From assembly GCF_047946665.1 (NCBI RefSeq), contig NZ_CP172312.1, positions 4,092,001-4,156,000 on the forward strand: a DNA stretch of 64,000 nucleotides, read 5' to 3'. The first letter of the stretch is position 1; every line of letters starts with the position of its first letter. Source of the stretch: Allohahella sp002354735. GTDB lineage: Bacteria > Pseudomonadota > Gammaproteobacteria > Pseudomonadales > Oleiphilaceae. Below, in pieces: positions 50,593 through 59,959 of this stretch. Below the pieces are notes generated by a model, which was not told the origin of the DNA, made no database searches, and saw only the letters and a list, made by a program, of their open reading frames with translations. Made by a program: the position numbers and the translations under genes.

Positions 50593-53154
50593 GTGACTGC
50601 GCTACTACTGGTCCTAGGTTTTTTGTTCTTGACGCTGATACTCGCCTATTACGGTATCAGCGGTAAAGGCTGGGCTCTCTTTCTCACTGCAATCATGCTA
50701 GGACTTACTGTGAGCTCGGCGCTGCACCCTGTGCTGCTGATCCTGATGTGGATACCCGTGATTGCGCTGGATATGCTGGCCCTGGTGCCGCCACTGCGCA
50801 AGAAATTGCTGACCACGCCAATCATGCATGCCGTGAAGCGTGTGTTACCGCCGCTTTCGCAGACGGAGCGGGAGGCGCTGGAAGCCGGTACAGTGTGCTG
50901 GGATGGCGAGCTGTTCAGCGGCGTGCCACAGTGGAAGCGACTGATGGATTTGCCGGCACCGAAACTGACGCCAGAAGAGCAGGCATTCCTCGACGGGCCG
51001 GTGGAACAACTGTGCGAAATGCTGGATGACTGGGAAATAACTCAGAATCTCCATGATCTCACTCCAGAAACATGGGCCTTCATCAAGAAGAACAAATTCT
51101 TTGGCATGATCATTCCCAAACGTTACGGTGGGCTGGGTTTCAGTGCCTTCGCACACTCTCAGGTGGTGATGAAAATCGCCACCCGCAGCGTCACTGCCGG
51201 CGTGACAGTCATGGTGCCGAATTCGCTGGGGCCGGCTGAGCTCCTGATGCACTATGGTACCAAGGAGCAGCAGGACCACTATCTGCCTCGACTGGCGACT
51301 GGTGAAGAGGTGCCCTGCTTCGCACTCACCGGTCCGAAGGCAGGCTCAGATGCTGGCGCTATACCAGACAAGGGCGTCGTCTGTATGGGCATGCACAACG
51401 GCGAAGAAGTGCTTGGCTTCAGACTGCGCTGGACCAAGCGATATATCACGCTCTCACCTGTTGCTACGGTCATAGGCCTCGCTTTCAAGGCCTATGACCC
51501 AGACAATCTGCTGGACCCGGAGACGCGACGCCATTGTCATGCAGATGAAGTGGTGCCACCGGGAGCTGATGATGATTATGCCGCAAGCGGTACCGATTAT
51601 GTGTCCACTGAGGGCGCGTTGGGCGTCACCTGTGCGTTGATTCCTCGGGACACTGCCGGTGTTCAGGTTGGCGCCCGTCATATGCCCATCGGCGCAGCTT
51701 TCATGAATGGTCCGCTCTGGGGCGAAGATGTCTTCATCCCGCTGTCCTATGTTATCGGGGGCAAGGACTTCATCGGCAAGGGCTGGATGATGCTCATGAA
51801 CGCCCTGTCTGTAGGCCGATCCATTTCGCTGCCTTCGCTGGCTACCGGTGCCGGTAAACTCGCCAGCCTTACCACTGGCGCGTACGCAAGAGTGCGGGAA
51901 CAGTTCGGCGTGCCCATCGGCTATTTCGAAGGTGTCGAAGAAGCCATGGCGCCTATTGCTGGCCTGACCTATCTCATGGATAGCGCCAGAAAGACAACTT
52001 CGAACTATGTAGACCTGGGTGAAAAGCCTGCGGTGCTCTCTGCCATCCTCAAATATCACAACACCGAGATGATGCGCAGCGTGATGGGCCATACCATGGA
52101 TGTGCACGCCGGTCGGGCTGTCATCAAAGGTCCCAGGAACTACATTGCCAGCGTATACAAGACCATCCCCATCAGTATTACCGTCGAGGGTGCCAACATC
52201 CTTACCCGCAGCCTGATGATTTTCGGACAGGGCGCGATACGCTGCCACCCCTATCTCTTTGAGGAAATGGAAACAGCAACAGCGGGTAATGTCGACGGCT
52301 TCGACGAAGCTTTCTTCGCTCACATGAATCGGAACGTTCAGCTTGTAGCCCGAGCCCTCGTGCATGGACTTACCGGCGGTGCGTTGAGTGAGACGCGGAA
52401 CTATGAAGCGACCGACCGCTTTTATCGTGATATCAACCGTTTTGCTGCCGGCTTCGCACTGATCGCAGACTTCAGTCTTCTGCTGCTCGGCGGTGAGCTG
52501 AAGCGGAAAGAGAAGCTGTCGGCACGCCTGGGCGATTGTCTGAGCTACCTCTATCTGGCATCGACGCTGCTCAAGCGTTATCAGGACGATGGACGTCCTG
52601 TGGATGATTTGCCGCTGGTGGAGTGGGGTATGGCGCACTGTATGTTTAATTTCCAGACCGCGTTCTATGCCATCACAGGCAACTTCCCCAGCCGCGTCCT
52701 TGGCTGGACAGTGCGCAAGATGGTCTTTCCGTTTGGCAGAACACAGAAGCGTCCGAATGACGCGTTAGAGCATCGTGTCGTTGCGCTCATGCTGGAGCCT
52801 TCGGCTACCCGAAACCGCCTGGTGGATGGCGTCTACCGTAATGAGCGGCCTGATGATCCAACTGGTCGCGTGGAGCACGCCTTCCTGCTCAAGCTCAAGA
52901 GCAAGGACGAAGAGAAAAAAGTTCGTAGCGCGATCAAGGCTGGAGAAATCAATGCTGAAGTGAGTCTTGATGAGTTGATTCAGCAGGTACTTGAAAAGGA
53001 CGTACTCACGCCTGAGGAGGCCCAGCGGTACCGTGAGGCTCAAATGGCTGCTGATGATGCGATCAAGGTTGACCATTTCTGGCCTGAAGAGGTTGATGAG
53101 TTTGGTACATCCGAAGCGGCGTCAGGAACTGAAAGAGATCACGCGCTCGTATAA
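50593..53154 (+). CDS. fadE: FadE-type acyl-CoA dehydrogenase
   Basis: A protein of about 853 residues catalysing the first step of fatty-acid beta-oxidation, FAD-dependent desaturation of acyl-CoA. Two N-terminal membrane helices (to about residue 75) precede the dehydrogenase domain (about 130-560), with IPKRYGGLGFSAFAHS, FALTGPKAGSDAG and ALGVTCALIPRDT. The FadE-specific C-terminal domain (DUF1974) follows. E. coli FadE is about 814 residues. GTG 50593 is preferred because GGAG lies six bases upstream; GTG 50581 is the other option. It is divergent from glpD. Confidence 0.94.
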   Translation: MTALLLVLGFLFLTLILAYYGISGKGWALFLTAIMLGLTVSSALHPVLLILMWIPVIALDMLALVPPLRKKLLTTPIMHAVKRVLPPLSQTEREALEAGTVCWDGELFSGVPQWKRLMDLPAPKLTPEEQAFLDGPVEQLCEMLDDWEITQNLHDLTPETWAFIKKNKFFGMIIPKRYGGLGFSAFAHSQVVMKIATRSVTAGVTVMVPNSLGPAELLMHYGTKEQQDHYLPRLATGEEVPCFALTGPKAGSDAGAIPDKGVVCMGMHNGEEVLGFRLRWTKRYITLSPVATVIGLAFKAYDPDNLLDPETRRHCHADEVVPPGADDDYAASGTDYVSTEGALGVTCALIPRDTAGVQVGARHMPIGAAFMNGPLWGEDVFIPLSYVIGGKDFIGKGWMMLMNALSVGRSISLPSLATGAGKLASLTTGAYARVREQFGVPIGYFEGVEEAMAPIAGLTYLMDSARKTTSNYVDLGEKPAVLSAILKYHNTEMMRSVMGHTMDVHAGRAVIKGPRNYIASVYKTIPISITVEGANILTRSLMIFGQGAIRCHPYLFEEMETATAGNVDGFDEAFFAHMNRNVQLVARALVHGLTGGALSETRNYEATDRFYRDINRFAAGFALIADFSLLLLGGELKRKEKLSARLGDCLSYLYLASTLLKRYQDDGRPVDDLPLVEWGMAHCMFNFQTAFYAITGNFPSRVLGWTVRKMVFPFGRTQKRPNDALEHRVVALMLEPSATRNRLVDGVYRNERPDDPTGRVEHAFLLKLKSKDEEKKVRSAIKAGEINAEVSLDELIQQVLEKDVLTPEEAQRYREAQMAADDAIKVDHFWPEEVDEFGTSEAASGTERDHALV

Positions 53155-53187
53155 CTGGAAGTCAATGACAGATACAGAGGAGTCAGT

Positions 53188-53628
53188 ATGCAGACCACAA
53201 GATGGGTAGTTGTTGCGAATCGTGAGAAGGCCAAGATCTATCAGCGCAACAAGCAGGCAACAGAGATGGAGCTCATCGAGGAACTGGATTGTCCGGATGC
53301 CCGCTTGCATGAGCAGGATCTTGCCAGCGGCACTCTGGGTGAAGCGCTTTCATCAGCTGGTGAGAATCAGCAGCGAACTATGCGACCCGAACATACCGAA
53401 CATCAGAAGTTGCTCATCGATTTTGCTGGTGACGTAGCCAGCAAGCTCGAGAAAGGTCGCAAGGCGCATCTGTTCGAACATCTGGATGTCATCGCAGATC
53501 CTGGTTTTCTCGGGGCCCTGCGCGAGAAGCTGGCATCGCCTACCTTGCAGCTCATCGAGAAGGAGGTCAGCAAGAACGTGGTTGACGCTGAACCAAAGGC
53601 CCTGCGCAAGTACCTCGTCGACGCCTGA
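53188..53628 (+). CDS. Host-attachment family protein (PF10116)
   Basis: A 146-residue soluble protein. TRWVVVANREKAKIYQR near the N-terminus, the central HTEHQKLLIDFAGDVASKLEKG and VIADPGFLGALREKL match the family named after a protein required for attachment to host cells in Agrobacterium. The biochemical function is unknown and the family is widespread in free-living bacteria, so the name should not be taken literally. AGAGGAG shortly before ATG 53188 is a strong ribosome binding site. It follows fadE by 33 bases and may be cotranscribed. Confidence 0.85.
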   Translation: MQTTRWVVVANREKAKIYQRNKQATEMELIEELDCPDARLHEQDLASGTLGEALSSAGENQQRTMRPEHTEHQKLLIDFAGDVASKLEKGRKAHLFEHLDVIADPGFLGALREKLASPTLQLIEKEVSKNVVDAEPKALRKYLVDA

Positions 53629-53710
53629 TTCGCGTTGAGAGTTTAAGGAATAGTTAATCGCAGCCATAGACTTCCCTTGGTCAAGGCCGTCGTTCAACCA
53701 GGAAGCCGAT

Positions 53711-54817
53711 ATGGTAGTCAGTCGTGAGTTGTCAGTCCACGAGCCGGGCCAGCGCTGGGGAAGTTTGCCGGCCTGGCTGTTTTTCGCCTGTACGGTGCTG
53801 CTTTCGGCCTGCACCGGAAATGATGAAATGAAACGAGATCTGCCGCCGCACCATACCGAGAAAGGCTACCGGAATCTGTATATCGATGACCCGGACAAGA
53901 CTTTCTTTTCCTTCGTAAAAATGCGGCTGTTTGGTGAGACTGAATGGGCTGATCATGAAGCCACCGCAGACCAGGTTCCGTTCCAGCGCATGTCGCCCGA
54001 CCGGCTCCAGGAGGAGCATGAGCACACGAGGATCAGTTGGCTCGGCCATTCGACCTTTCTGATACAGCGCGCTGGCATCAATATTCTCACCGATCCGATT
54101 TTCAGCAATCGGGCCTCGCCGCTCAGCTTTGCCGGACCGGCGCGCTACATTCCACATGCCATCGATTATAGCGAGCTACCCCAAATCGATTACGTGGTGA
54201 TTAGTCACAACCATTATGATCACCTGGACGAGCTTGCGGTAAGCCAGCTGGCAAAGCGCAGTAGCTCAGCCACTGTGTTTCTGGTACCGCTGGGATTGGG
54301 AAGCTGGATGACAGATGCCGGTGTCGATCCAGACAAGGTGCGCGAAATGGACTGGTGGGAGCAGGCGCAGTTTGGCGACCTGACGTTTCACGCGCAGCCA
54401 TCGCAGCACTGGTCGGCCCGCACGCTGTTCGACAAGATGACGACGCTTTGGGCGAGTTGGCTGATCGATTTCAAGGGTCACACGATCTGGTTTGCCGGGG
54501 ATACCGGCTATAACAACAAGCAGTTCAGAGAGATCGCTGAGCGCAGCCCGCCGATTCGGTTGGCGCTCATCCCTATCGGCGCATATTCACCGCGCTGGTT
54601 CATGAAGTATTATCACGTGAACCCGGAAGAGGCGATACTGATGCATCAGGATCTGAAGGCAAAGCAGAGCATCGGCATGCACTGGGGCACGTTCCCGCTT
54701 ACCGCAGAGCCGCCGATGGAGCCAATACAGCGTCTGATGGATGCCCGTGAGGCCGCCGGCATAGATGCCGAGGCCTTCGGGACAATGGCTGTGGGTGAAT
54801 CACGAATCGTAAGATGA
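53711..54817 (+). CDS. MBL-fold metallohydrolase lipoprotein (NAPE-PLD/RomA-like)
   Basis: A 368-residue metallo-beta-lactamase-fold hydrolase. The metal-binding motif is SHNHYDHLD near residue 163, with AGDTGYNNKQF and the C-terminal GMHWGTF providing further ligands. RISWLGHSTFLIQ and NILTDPIFSNRASP place it near NAPE-PLD and RomA/YtnP-type proteins. The N-terminus has a hydrophobic stretch ending LSACT, a lipobox, after about 20 polar residues. The substrate is unknown; a phosphodiester is plausible. The 3' end overlaps the convergent mutarotase gene by 18 bases. Confidence 0.85.
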   Translation: MVVSRELSVHEPGQRWGSLPAWLFFACTVLLSACTGNDEMKRDLPPHHTEKGYRNLYIDDPDKTFFSFVKMRLFGETEWADHEATADQVPFQRMSPDRLQEEHEHTRISWLGHSTFLIQRAGINILTDPIFSNRASPLSFAGPARYIPHAIDYSELPQIDYVVISHNHYDHLDELAVSQLAKRSSSATVFLVPLGLGSWMTDAGVDPDKVREMDWWEQAQFGDLTFHAQPSQHWSARTLFDKMTTLWASWLIDFKGHTIWFAGDTGYNNKQFREIAERSPPIRLALIPIGAYSPRWFMKYYHVNPEEAILMHQDLKAKQSIGMHWGTFPLTAEPPMEPIQRLMDAREAAGIDAEAFGTMAVGESRIVR

Positions 54818-55699
54818 GTCCGACGAAATTGTCAGGGACAGACTGCTCCGCCCGCCGGGCGCCACAGTGAATACATCGCCCATTACCCGGGCGGTTTCTA
54901 TACAGACCATGCTGCGATAGCTCTCGGCGCCAAATTGCGACAAGCGCCGACTCTTGTCGATCCAGGGGTTCCACAACACTGCCGACCGGCTGTCAGGCGC
55001 CTGCAGGACGATCCGCCGGCCCCAGGTGGAATCAGTCAGACTTATTTCGGCAGGGATGTCCTGATAGATCCGATCGGTTTCTGCCGTGAAATGCAGTGAG
55101 CCTGTCTGTTTGTGCTGGGTCCAGTCACGTAGGGCATCGATGTAGTTGCACCCATCGAGGCCCTCTACGCTTACAGCTTCGATATCACTGACCTGGAAAT
55201 AACTGTGCAGCGCCATACTCAGGATGAGCGGTTCCTTGCCGTTATTCTGCGTGATGAGTTCGCAGCTCAAGTCCGAGCCAAAACGATAACGTGCGCTCAG
55301 AGTGACCTGAGCACTGGCCAGTTCGAGCGTAAGACAGATTTCGGTGAACGCTTCGTTTTCATCACTGCTTTGCAATGTCCAGATCGCCGAGCGAGCAAGA
55401 CCATGCGCAGATGCCGGCTGCTCTTTGAAGAGGCGAGCCACCGTGTCTTGAACAGCTGGCGGGTTTTTCTGAAGATCGCCAAACCATGGCCAGCAGACGG
55501 GGACGCCCTGGCGCAGTGACTGCCCAGGCACCCACGTCATGTCCGGATTGTGCCAGAGCACTGGGCGCTCGCCGGTTGGTTGGAACGACATGACCTGCCC
55601 ACCAAGCAGGGAGACGAGCGCCGTACACTCCCGCCGCCTGACCTGTAGGGCAGGCACCCCGTTGAAATCCGTGCTGTTGATGCTGAAGAGTTCAGGCAT
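54800..55699 (-). CDS. D-hexose-6-phosphate mutarotase
   Basis: A 299-residue galactose-mutarotase-like enzyme of the YeaD family, which interconverts alpha and beta forms of hexose-6-phosphates. VLWHNPDMTWVPGQSLRQGVPVCWPWFG and HGLARSAIWTL are family stretches. VWNPWIDKSRRLSQFG and EPLILSMALHSYFQV contribute the sugar-binding residues. The frame is open to 55921, but AGAGG five bases before ATG 55699 and the family N-terminus MPELFSI fix the start. It overlaps the upstream diguanylate cyclase gene by eight bases, so both are probably coupled. Confidence 0.9.
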   Translation of the reverse strand: MPELFSINSTDFNGVPALQVRRRECTALVSLLGGQVMSFQPTGERPVLWHNPDMTWVPGQSLRQGVPVCWPWFGDLQKNPPAVQDTVARLFKEQPASAHGLARSAIWTLQSSDENEAFTEICLTLELASAQVTLSARYRFGSDLSCELITQNNGKEPLILSMALHSYFQVSDIEAVSVEGLDGCNYIDALRDWTQHKQTGSLHFTAETDRIYQDIPAEISLTDSTWGRRIVLQAPDSRSAVLWNPWIDKSRRLSQFGAESYRSMVCIETARVMGDVFTVAPGGRSSLSLTISSDSSYDS

Positions 55700-56717
55700 C
55701 TGAACCTCTTGATTGCATATGATCGATCTCCTCATAAACGACGACCTGGTTTCGACCGCCGGCTTTGGCGGCATAGAGGGCCTTATCGGCCCGATGTATC
55801 CATGACTCGCCGTCATCGTCGGCCTGCAACAGCGAAGCGCCGATCGAGACGGTGATGGGGGTCGTGTGGTCCGCAGGCGATTTGAGCTCTTCGGCGACCA
55901 GATCACACAGCACCTGGGCAACCTGTTTCATGGTGGTCTGCTCCACGTTTGCCAGTACCACGACGAACTCTTCTCCGCCGTAGCGGAACAGGCGGTCCTC
56001 CTTACGGAGAGATTCGGTCAGCAATCCCGTAAAGGCCCTGAGCGCCGCATCGCCGCCCTCGTGTCCAGCCGTATCGTTGACGCGCTTGAAATTATCGAGG
56101 TCCAGCATGAGCAGACCGAACGGTATGCCGAAGCGCTGAAAATGCGCGAAAACGAGGTCGAGCTCCTGATCCAGCGCCCTGCGATTAGCTATGCCCGTGA
56201 GCGCGTCCGTCAGTGAGGTCTGCTCCAGCCGCATTCGCTGCATATCGCTTCTGTAGACGATAATGAAGGTAAATCCGAAAGTTGCCAGCGCGGACATCAC
56301 GAACGGCAGGAGTTCATCCCAGGATGACAGCTCGCTCAGGTACAACACTAGCCACATCACTGTGACGTTCAGAAACAAAGCCCACTTGGCCCGAAGCATG
56401 CCGAAGTTGAAGACAACCAGGGTGAAATACCAGAAGAGACCTGGCGTACCGAGTTTCGGCATCATCAGAACCAGCCCGCCACTGACTACAAGTGCCAGGA
56501 CCATGGCAGGAGGCTCGATATTATCGGTGGTCCAGGCATAAATCGCGGCGCCAGTAACTGTAAGCAAGAGCACCATATCCACGAGCGCTACGAAGGTATT
56601 ACCTGAATAAAAGCGATAGAGAATGATTGGTCCTATGCCCGCAATTGCAAAGACACTGAGACCTATGATGAGGGAGAGCTTGTAGTTGTTTTCAAGTCGT
56701 CGCTTTACACGGTGCAA
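55692..56717 (-). CDS. Membrane diguanylate cyclase (GGDEF)
   Basis: A 341-residue protein with five or six membrane helices in the first 170 residues, then a GGDEF domain. The active site is GGEEF near residue 246 and the inhibitory I-site RKED lies five residues before it. LTDALTGIANRRAL marks the domain start. An active, feedback-inhibited c-di-GMP synthase is expected. The membrane part is a MASE-like sensor of unknown ligand. The start at TTG 56717 is uncertain; no clear ribosome binding site is seen. The stop overlaps the mutarotase start. Confidence 0.88.
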   Translation of the reverse strand: MHRVKRRLENNYKLSLIIGLSVFAIAGIGPIILYRFYSGNTFVALVDMVLLLTVTGAAIYAWTTDNIEPPAMVLALVVSGGLVLMMPKLGTPGLFWYFTLVVFNFGMLRAKWALFLNVTVMWLVLYLSELSSWDELLPFVMSALATFGFTFIIVYRSDMQRMRLEQTSLTDALTGIANRRALDQELDLVFAHFQRFGIPFGLLMLDLDNFKRVNDTAGHEGGDAALRAFTGLLTESLRKEDRLFRYGGEEFVVVLANVEQTTMKQVAQVLCDLVAEELKSPADHTTPITVSIGASLLQADDDGESWIHRADKALYAAKAGGRNQVVVYEEIDHMQSRGSDA

Positions 56718-56877
56718 ACGGCTGAACTTGTTACCCGCTTTGGTTTTCAGATGAAATCTCCACGCTACACGCCGATAGGACAGTATAGCCCAGCTCGCTG
56801 GCGAATTAGCCTCAGGTTGTCACCCGACGCTCTCCTGAGGCATTCTAGAGGCTATTCGGCTCTAAAGAACACATTGC

Positions 56878-57900
56878 ATGCGAATTCTTCACATTGCTCA
56901 TCAACAACTCAGAAAGTACGGGCACCTGCGCGTTAGCTGGGCGCAGAAATTGTACTTTGGGCTCATCCGCAACGGTTGGCTGGTGCAGTCGTTCAGTGAG
57001 CGTGATGTTGCAGCATTCGAAGCACCATTTGGAATACGGGATCTGGGCCGCAAGAAGGCCAACAAGCGCCTGCTCGAAACAGTTGAAGCCTTCGAGCCAG
57101 ACCTTATCATCGTTGGTCACGCTGACATCATCACCAATCAGACTCTCGAGCAGGCCAGGGTCCTACGTCCCGGCGTCGTAATTGCCGGCTGCAACAACGA
57201 CCCGCTGTTTGTCCCCGTGAATGCCGACAAGATCAGGCACCGCTGCAAGGTGGTCGATGCGATGTTCGTGTCCACCGGCGAGCGTGAGTTGCAACAGTTC
57301 GCTGGCGACCGGGCACGGTTATGGCACATGCCCAATCCGGTTGATGAGGCCATCGATGTCTACGACGCTTCGAGTCGGAGCGCGTTGGTCAATGATCTCG
57401 TTTTCTGTAGCAAGGAAACTGCCTACACGCAACGGGGGGCGGTTGTAAAATACCTTCTGGATCACCTGCCGGACGACTTCAGTTTTCTGACGCCGGGTAG
57501 TTTCGGTGAGCCGGGCGTATGGGGGCGTGACTACGAGCGCGTACTTGCAGAGAGCCGGATGGGGCTCAACCTGAATCGCCAGGAGGGGCTGCACTGGTAT
57601 TCATCGGCCCGCATGGCCCAGCTCGGCGGCAACGGCCTACTCACCTTCACCCATGCCAGTGGAGATTTTCAGTCGCTGTTCCCGGATGAAACCCTTGTCT
57701 ATTTCAGATCGCAGGAAGAGCTCCTGCAAAAGCTCGTCGAGTTTCACAGAGACGATGCCAAGCGGCGTGAATGGGCAGCACGAACGCGTCAATTTTTTCA
57801 TGACCACATGAATAGCAATCTCTACGCCAGCTATATCGTCGAAACTGCCATGCAGCAGCCGCTGTCGCACAACTATGTATGGCACAACGGGCGTGGATAA
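56878..57900 (+). CDS. CgeB-like glycosyltransferase
   Basis: A 340-residue protein with a GT-B layout: an N-terminal domain starting MRILHIAHQQLRKYGHLRVS, and a C-terminal domain with GVWGRDYERVLAESRMGLNL and WYSSARMAQLGGNGLLTF. This resembles CgeB/spore-maturation-type and family-1 glycosyltransferases. The target is probably a lipopolysaccharide core or surface glycan, judged from the two following genes. It is the first gene of a three-gene unit: the next begins 13 bases on. Confidence 0.78.
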   Translation: MRILHIAHQQLRKYGHLRVSWAQKLYFGLIRNGWLVQSFSERDVAAFEAPFGIRDLGRKKANKRLLETVEAFEPDLIIVGHADIITNQTLEQARVLRPGVVIAGCNNDPLFVPVNADKIRHRCKVVDAMFVSTGERELQQFAGDRARLWHMPNPVDEAIDVYDASSRSALVNDLVFCSKETAYTQRGAVVKYLLDHLPDDFSFLTPGSFGEPGVWGRDYERVLAESRMGLNLNRQEGLHWYSSARMAQLGGNGLLTFTHASGDFQSLFPDETLVYFRSQEELLQKLVEFHRDDAKRREWAARTRQFFHDHMNSNLYASYIVETAMQQPLSHNYVWHNGRG

Positions 57901-57913
57901 ATCCGGAGCGGCA

Positions 57914-58639
57914 ATGCAGAAACTCGATCTCGGTAGCGAAGCCGATGCCTTCGCGCAGGGGGGCAACCGACTCTGCTTCTTCCATCCAATGGATGCTGGA
58001 AAATGCGTCAAGACCCTGCGCAAGGATCGATCTCCCGAACTGAAACAGAAAGAAAAGGGCATCAAAGGCTGGCTGAAGCCGCTGTCATCGTTTGATGACA
58101 ACCAGCAGGAGTACTCTACTTTTCTGCGAATCGCCGATCTTTACGGCCCGCAGGCCCTGCAGTTCATTCCTCGCTGTTACGGCATGGTGGCCACCAACCA
58201 CGGCCCCGGGCTTGTGACCGACCTGGTTCGGGACTTCGATGGGGCCATCAGCATGACTTTGAAACAGTATGTGTGGATCCATGGCAATACACCGCGGGTG
58301 AAGAACTGCATTGCTGCTTTTCAGCAGGCCTGGGAGACGATAGGCCTGCCATCACGAAACCTGCTCCTGCATAACATCGTGGTGCAGCTGACCGCAGAGG
58401 ATGCGATACAGCGACTTGTGGTAATCGACGGCCTCGGCTGGGCAGATGTATTGCCGTTCGGATGGTGGTCCAGGACACTGGCTCGTGCAAAAGCGGCCCG
58501 CAAGGCCGAGCGCCTCACGGAGGCCATTGAGGCGCTTCTCGAGATCAAACGTACCAACGGTGACTGGGGCTATCATGGCTGGATGGAGCCTGCGCAGCGT
58601 TATGCAGGCGTATCAGCTGCGCCGGTGGCCACATCGTGA
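57914..58639 (+). CDS. YrbL-like protein (kinase-like fold)
   Basis: A 241-residue protein resembling E. coli YrbL, a PhoP-regulated protein of unknown function that looks distantly related to protein kinases. Visible features are KCVKTLRKD, a candidate nucleotide-site Lys, then PRCYGMVATNHGPGLVTDLV, a hinge-like region. LLLHNIVVQL and LVVIDGLGWADVLP stand where the catalytic and metal-binding loops would be; the usual catalytic Asp is not evident in the first. ATG 57914, five bases after GGAG, is preferred over the overlapping frame from 57875. It overlaps the next glycosyltransferase by four bases (GTGA). A role in modifying a surface glycan is inferred from context. Confidence 0.72.
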   Translation: MQKLDLGSEADAFAQGGNRLCFFHPMDAGKCVKTLRKDRSPELKQKEKGIKGWLKPLSSFDDNQQEYSTFLRIADLYGPQALQFIPRCYGMVATNHGPGLVTDLVRDFDGAISMTLKQYVWIHGNTPRVKNCIAAFQQAWETIGLPSRNLLLHNIVVQLTAEDAIQRLVVIDGLGWADVLPFGWWSRTLARAKAARKAERLTEAIEALLEIKRTNGDWGYHGWMEPAQRYAGVSAAPVATS

Positions 58640-59727
58640 ACCAGCCTTACGAGAAGATCCGGGTAGCCCAGGTGCTTGCCGGCGCCCCGATAGGGGGTGC
58701 CGAGAACTTCTACACCCGCCTCGTGTGTGCACTTCAAGCTGACAAGCAGCTCGAACAGTGCGCCTTCACGCGTAGTAACGAGTACCGTGAGGCCGAACTT
58801 GCCGCAGCGGGTGTGCCGGTAAGCCTGCACAGGCTCGGCGGCAAGCTCGATCTGCTTGGGCATCGCCAATACCGCAGGGCTCTGACCGACTGGCGACCGG
58901 ATATTGTGGCGACCTACATGAACCGGGCCTCTGGTCTAACCCCGAACAGCCGTAGTGGTTTTGAGTCAAATCCGCAGCCCGATCCAGGCCAGGATTACAC
59001 GCTGGTCGCCCGGCTGGGCCATTACTATGATCTCAAGTACTATCGTCACTGCGACTACTGGATTGGTATCGCCAAAGGGATCTGCCAGCACATGATCGAT
59101 GGTGGCTTTCCTGCTGAGCGTGTATTTCATATTCCAAACTTCGTCGATGAAACCCTGGTTGAAGCACTGGACAAGCGGATGCTCGGCGCTGAAGGTGGCC
59201 AGCCAGTTCTGCTTGCTGTTGGTCGCCTGCATGAGAACAAAGGATTCGATACCCTGCTCAGAGCGCTGGTCGATGTTCCGGATGTCATGCTATGGCTGGC
59301 CGGTGACGGGCCCGAGCGCTTATCGCTGGAAGCGTTGACGGCTGAGCTGAAGCTGACAAACCGTGTTCGCTTCCTAGGGTGGCGGAGAGATGTCAACGCC
59401 CTTATGCGAACAGCAGATGTGTTCGTGTGCCCATCCAGGCACGAGGGACTAGGGAGTATCATCGGTGAAGCCTGGTTCAACAAGGTCCCAATCGTTGCAA
59501 CGCGCTCACAAGGGCCCTCCGAGCTCGTCGAACATGAGCGAACAGGCCTGATGAGTGATATTGATGATATCGAGGCGTTATCAGACCATTTGAGACAGTT
59601 GTTCAAAAGTTCGGCTCTTCGCCAGACCCTCGTCGAAGCGGGCGCAGCGGAGTACCAGCGCTTCTATGCCAAGTCGATCATAACCAGGCAATACAGTGAA
59701 TTGTACCGCCGCTTGGTCGGGCGTTAG
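58636..59727 (+). CDS. Family 4-type glycosyltransferase (GT-B)
   Basis: A 363-residue glycosyltransferase. The N-terminus VAQVLAGAPIGGAENF is the donor-side Gly-rich loop. The C-terminal domain has VGRLHENKGFDTLLRAL, LAGDGPE and the EX7E-like RHEGLGSIIGEAW, all typical of retaining GT4 enzymes. The GTG start overlaps the stop of the YrbL-like gene. Likely function is lipopolysaccharide core or other surface glycan synthesis. Donor and acceptor are unknown. Confidence 0.9.
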   Translation: MNQPYEKIRVAQVLAGAPIGGAENFYTRLVCALQADKQLEQCAFTRSNEYREAELAAAGVPVSLHRLGGKLDLLGHRQYRRALTDWRPDIVATYMNRASGLTPNSRSGFESNPQPDPGQDYTLVARLGHYYDLKYYRHCDYWIGIAKGICQHMIDGGFPAERVFHIPNFVDETLVEALDKRMLGAEGGQPVLLAVGRLHENKGFDTLLRALVDVPDVMLWLAGDGPERLSLEALTAELKLTNRVRFLGWRRDVNALMRTADVFVCPSRHEGLGSIIGEAWFNKVPIVATRSQGPSELVEHERTGLMSDIDDIEALSDHLRQLFKSSALRQTLVEAGAAEYQRFYAKSIITRQYSELYRRLVGR

Positions 59728-59780
59728 AGCGTAACGTCGAGTCACGACCAATGCTAAGCAGTATCTGATCCGAAACGGCA

Positions 59781-59792
59781 TGTCCGCGGACA
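59781..59792. repeat. Perfect 12-bp palindrome
   Basis: TGTCCGCGGACA is a perfect palindrome in the 232-base gap between the glycosyltransferase and DUF2505 genes. It could be an operator for the downstream gene. No other structure stands out in the gap. Confidence 0.35.
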
Positions 59793-59959
59793 TCGTCCGT
59801 GCGCTGACCTAGGGTAAAGCCTCTCCTGTAGATTCCGCCATGCCTTGGAATGGCGCAGCTGTCTTGAGCACGATGCGAAGTGTTGCGTGCTTGCGCCGGA
59901 GCAGCCGCAACGGCACTATTGCGGCGAATACAACCTCAAAAATGATAAAGGAATGGATG

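Noticed and set aside
51454..52638. 394-codon minus-strand frame opposite fadE
   Set aside because: Shadow of the conserved acyl-CoA dehydrogenase; His- and Gln-rich product with no domain.
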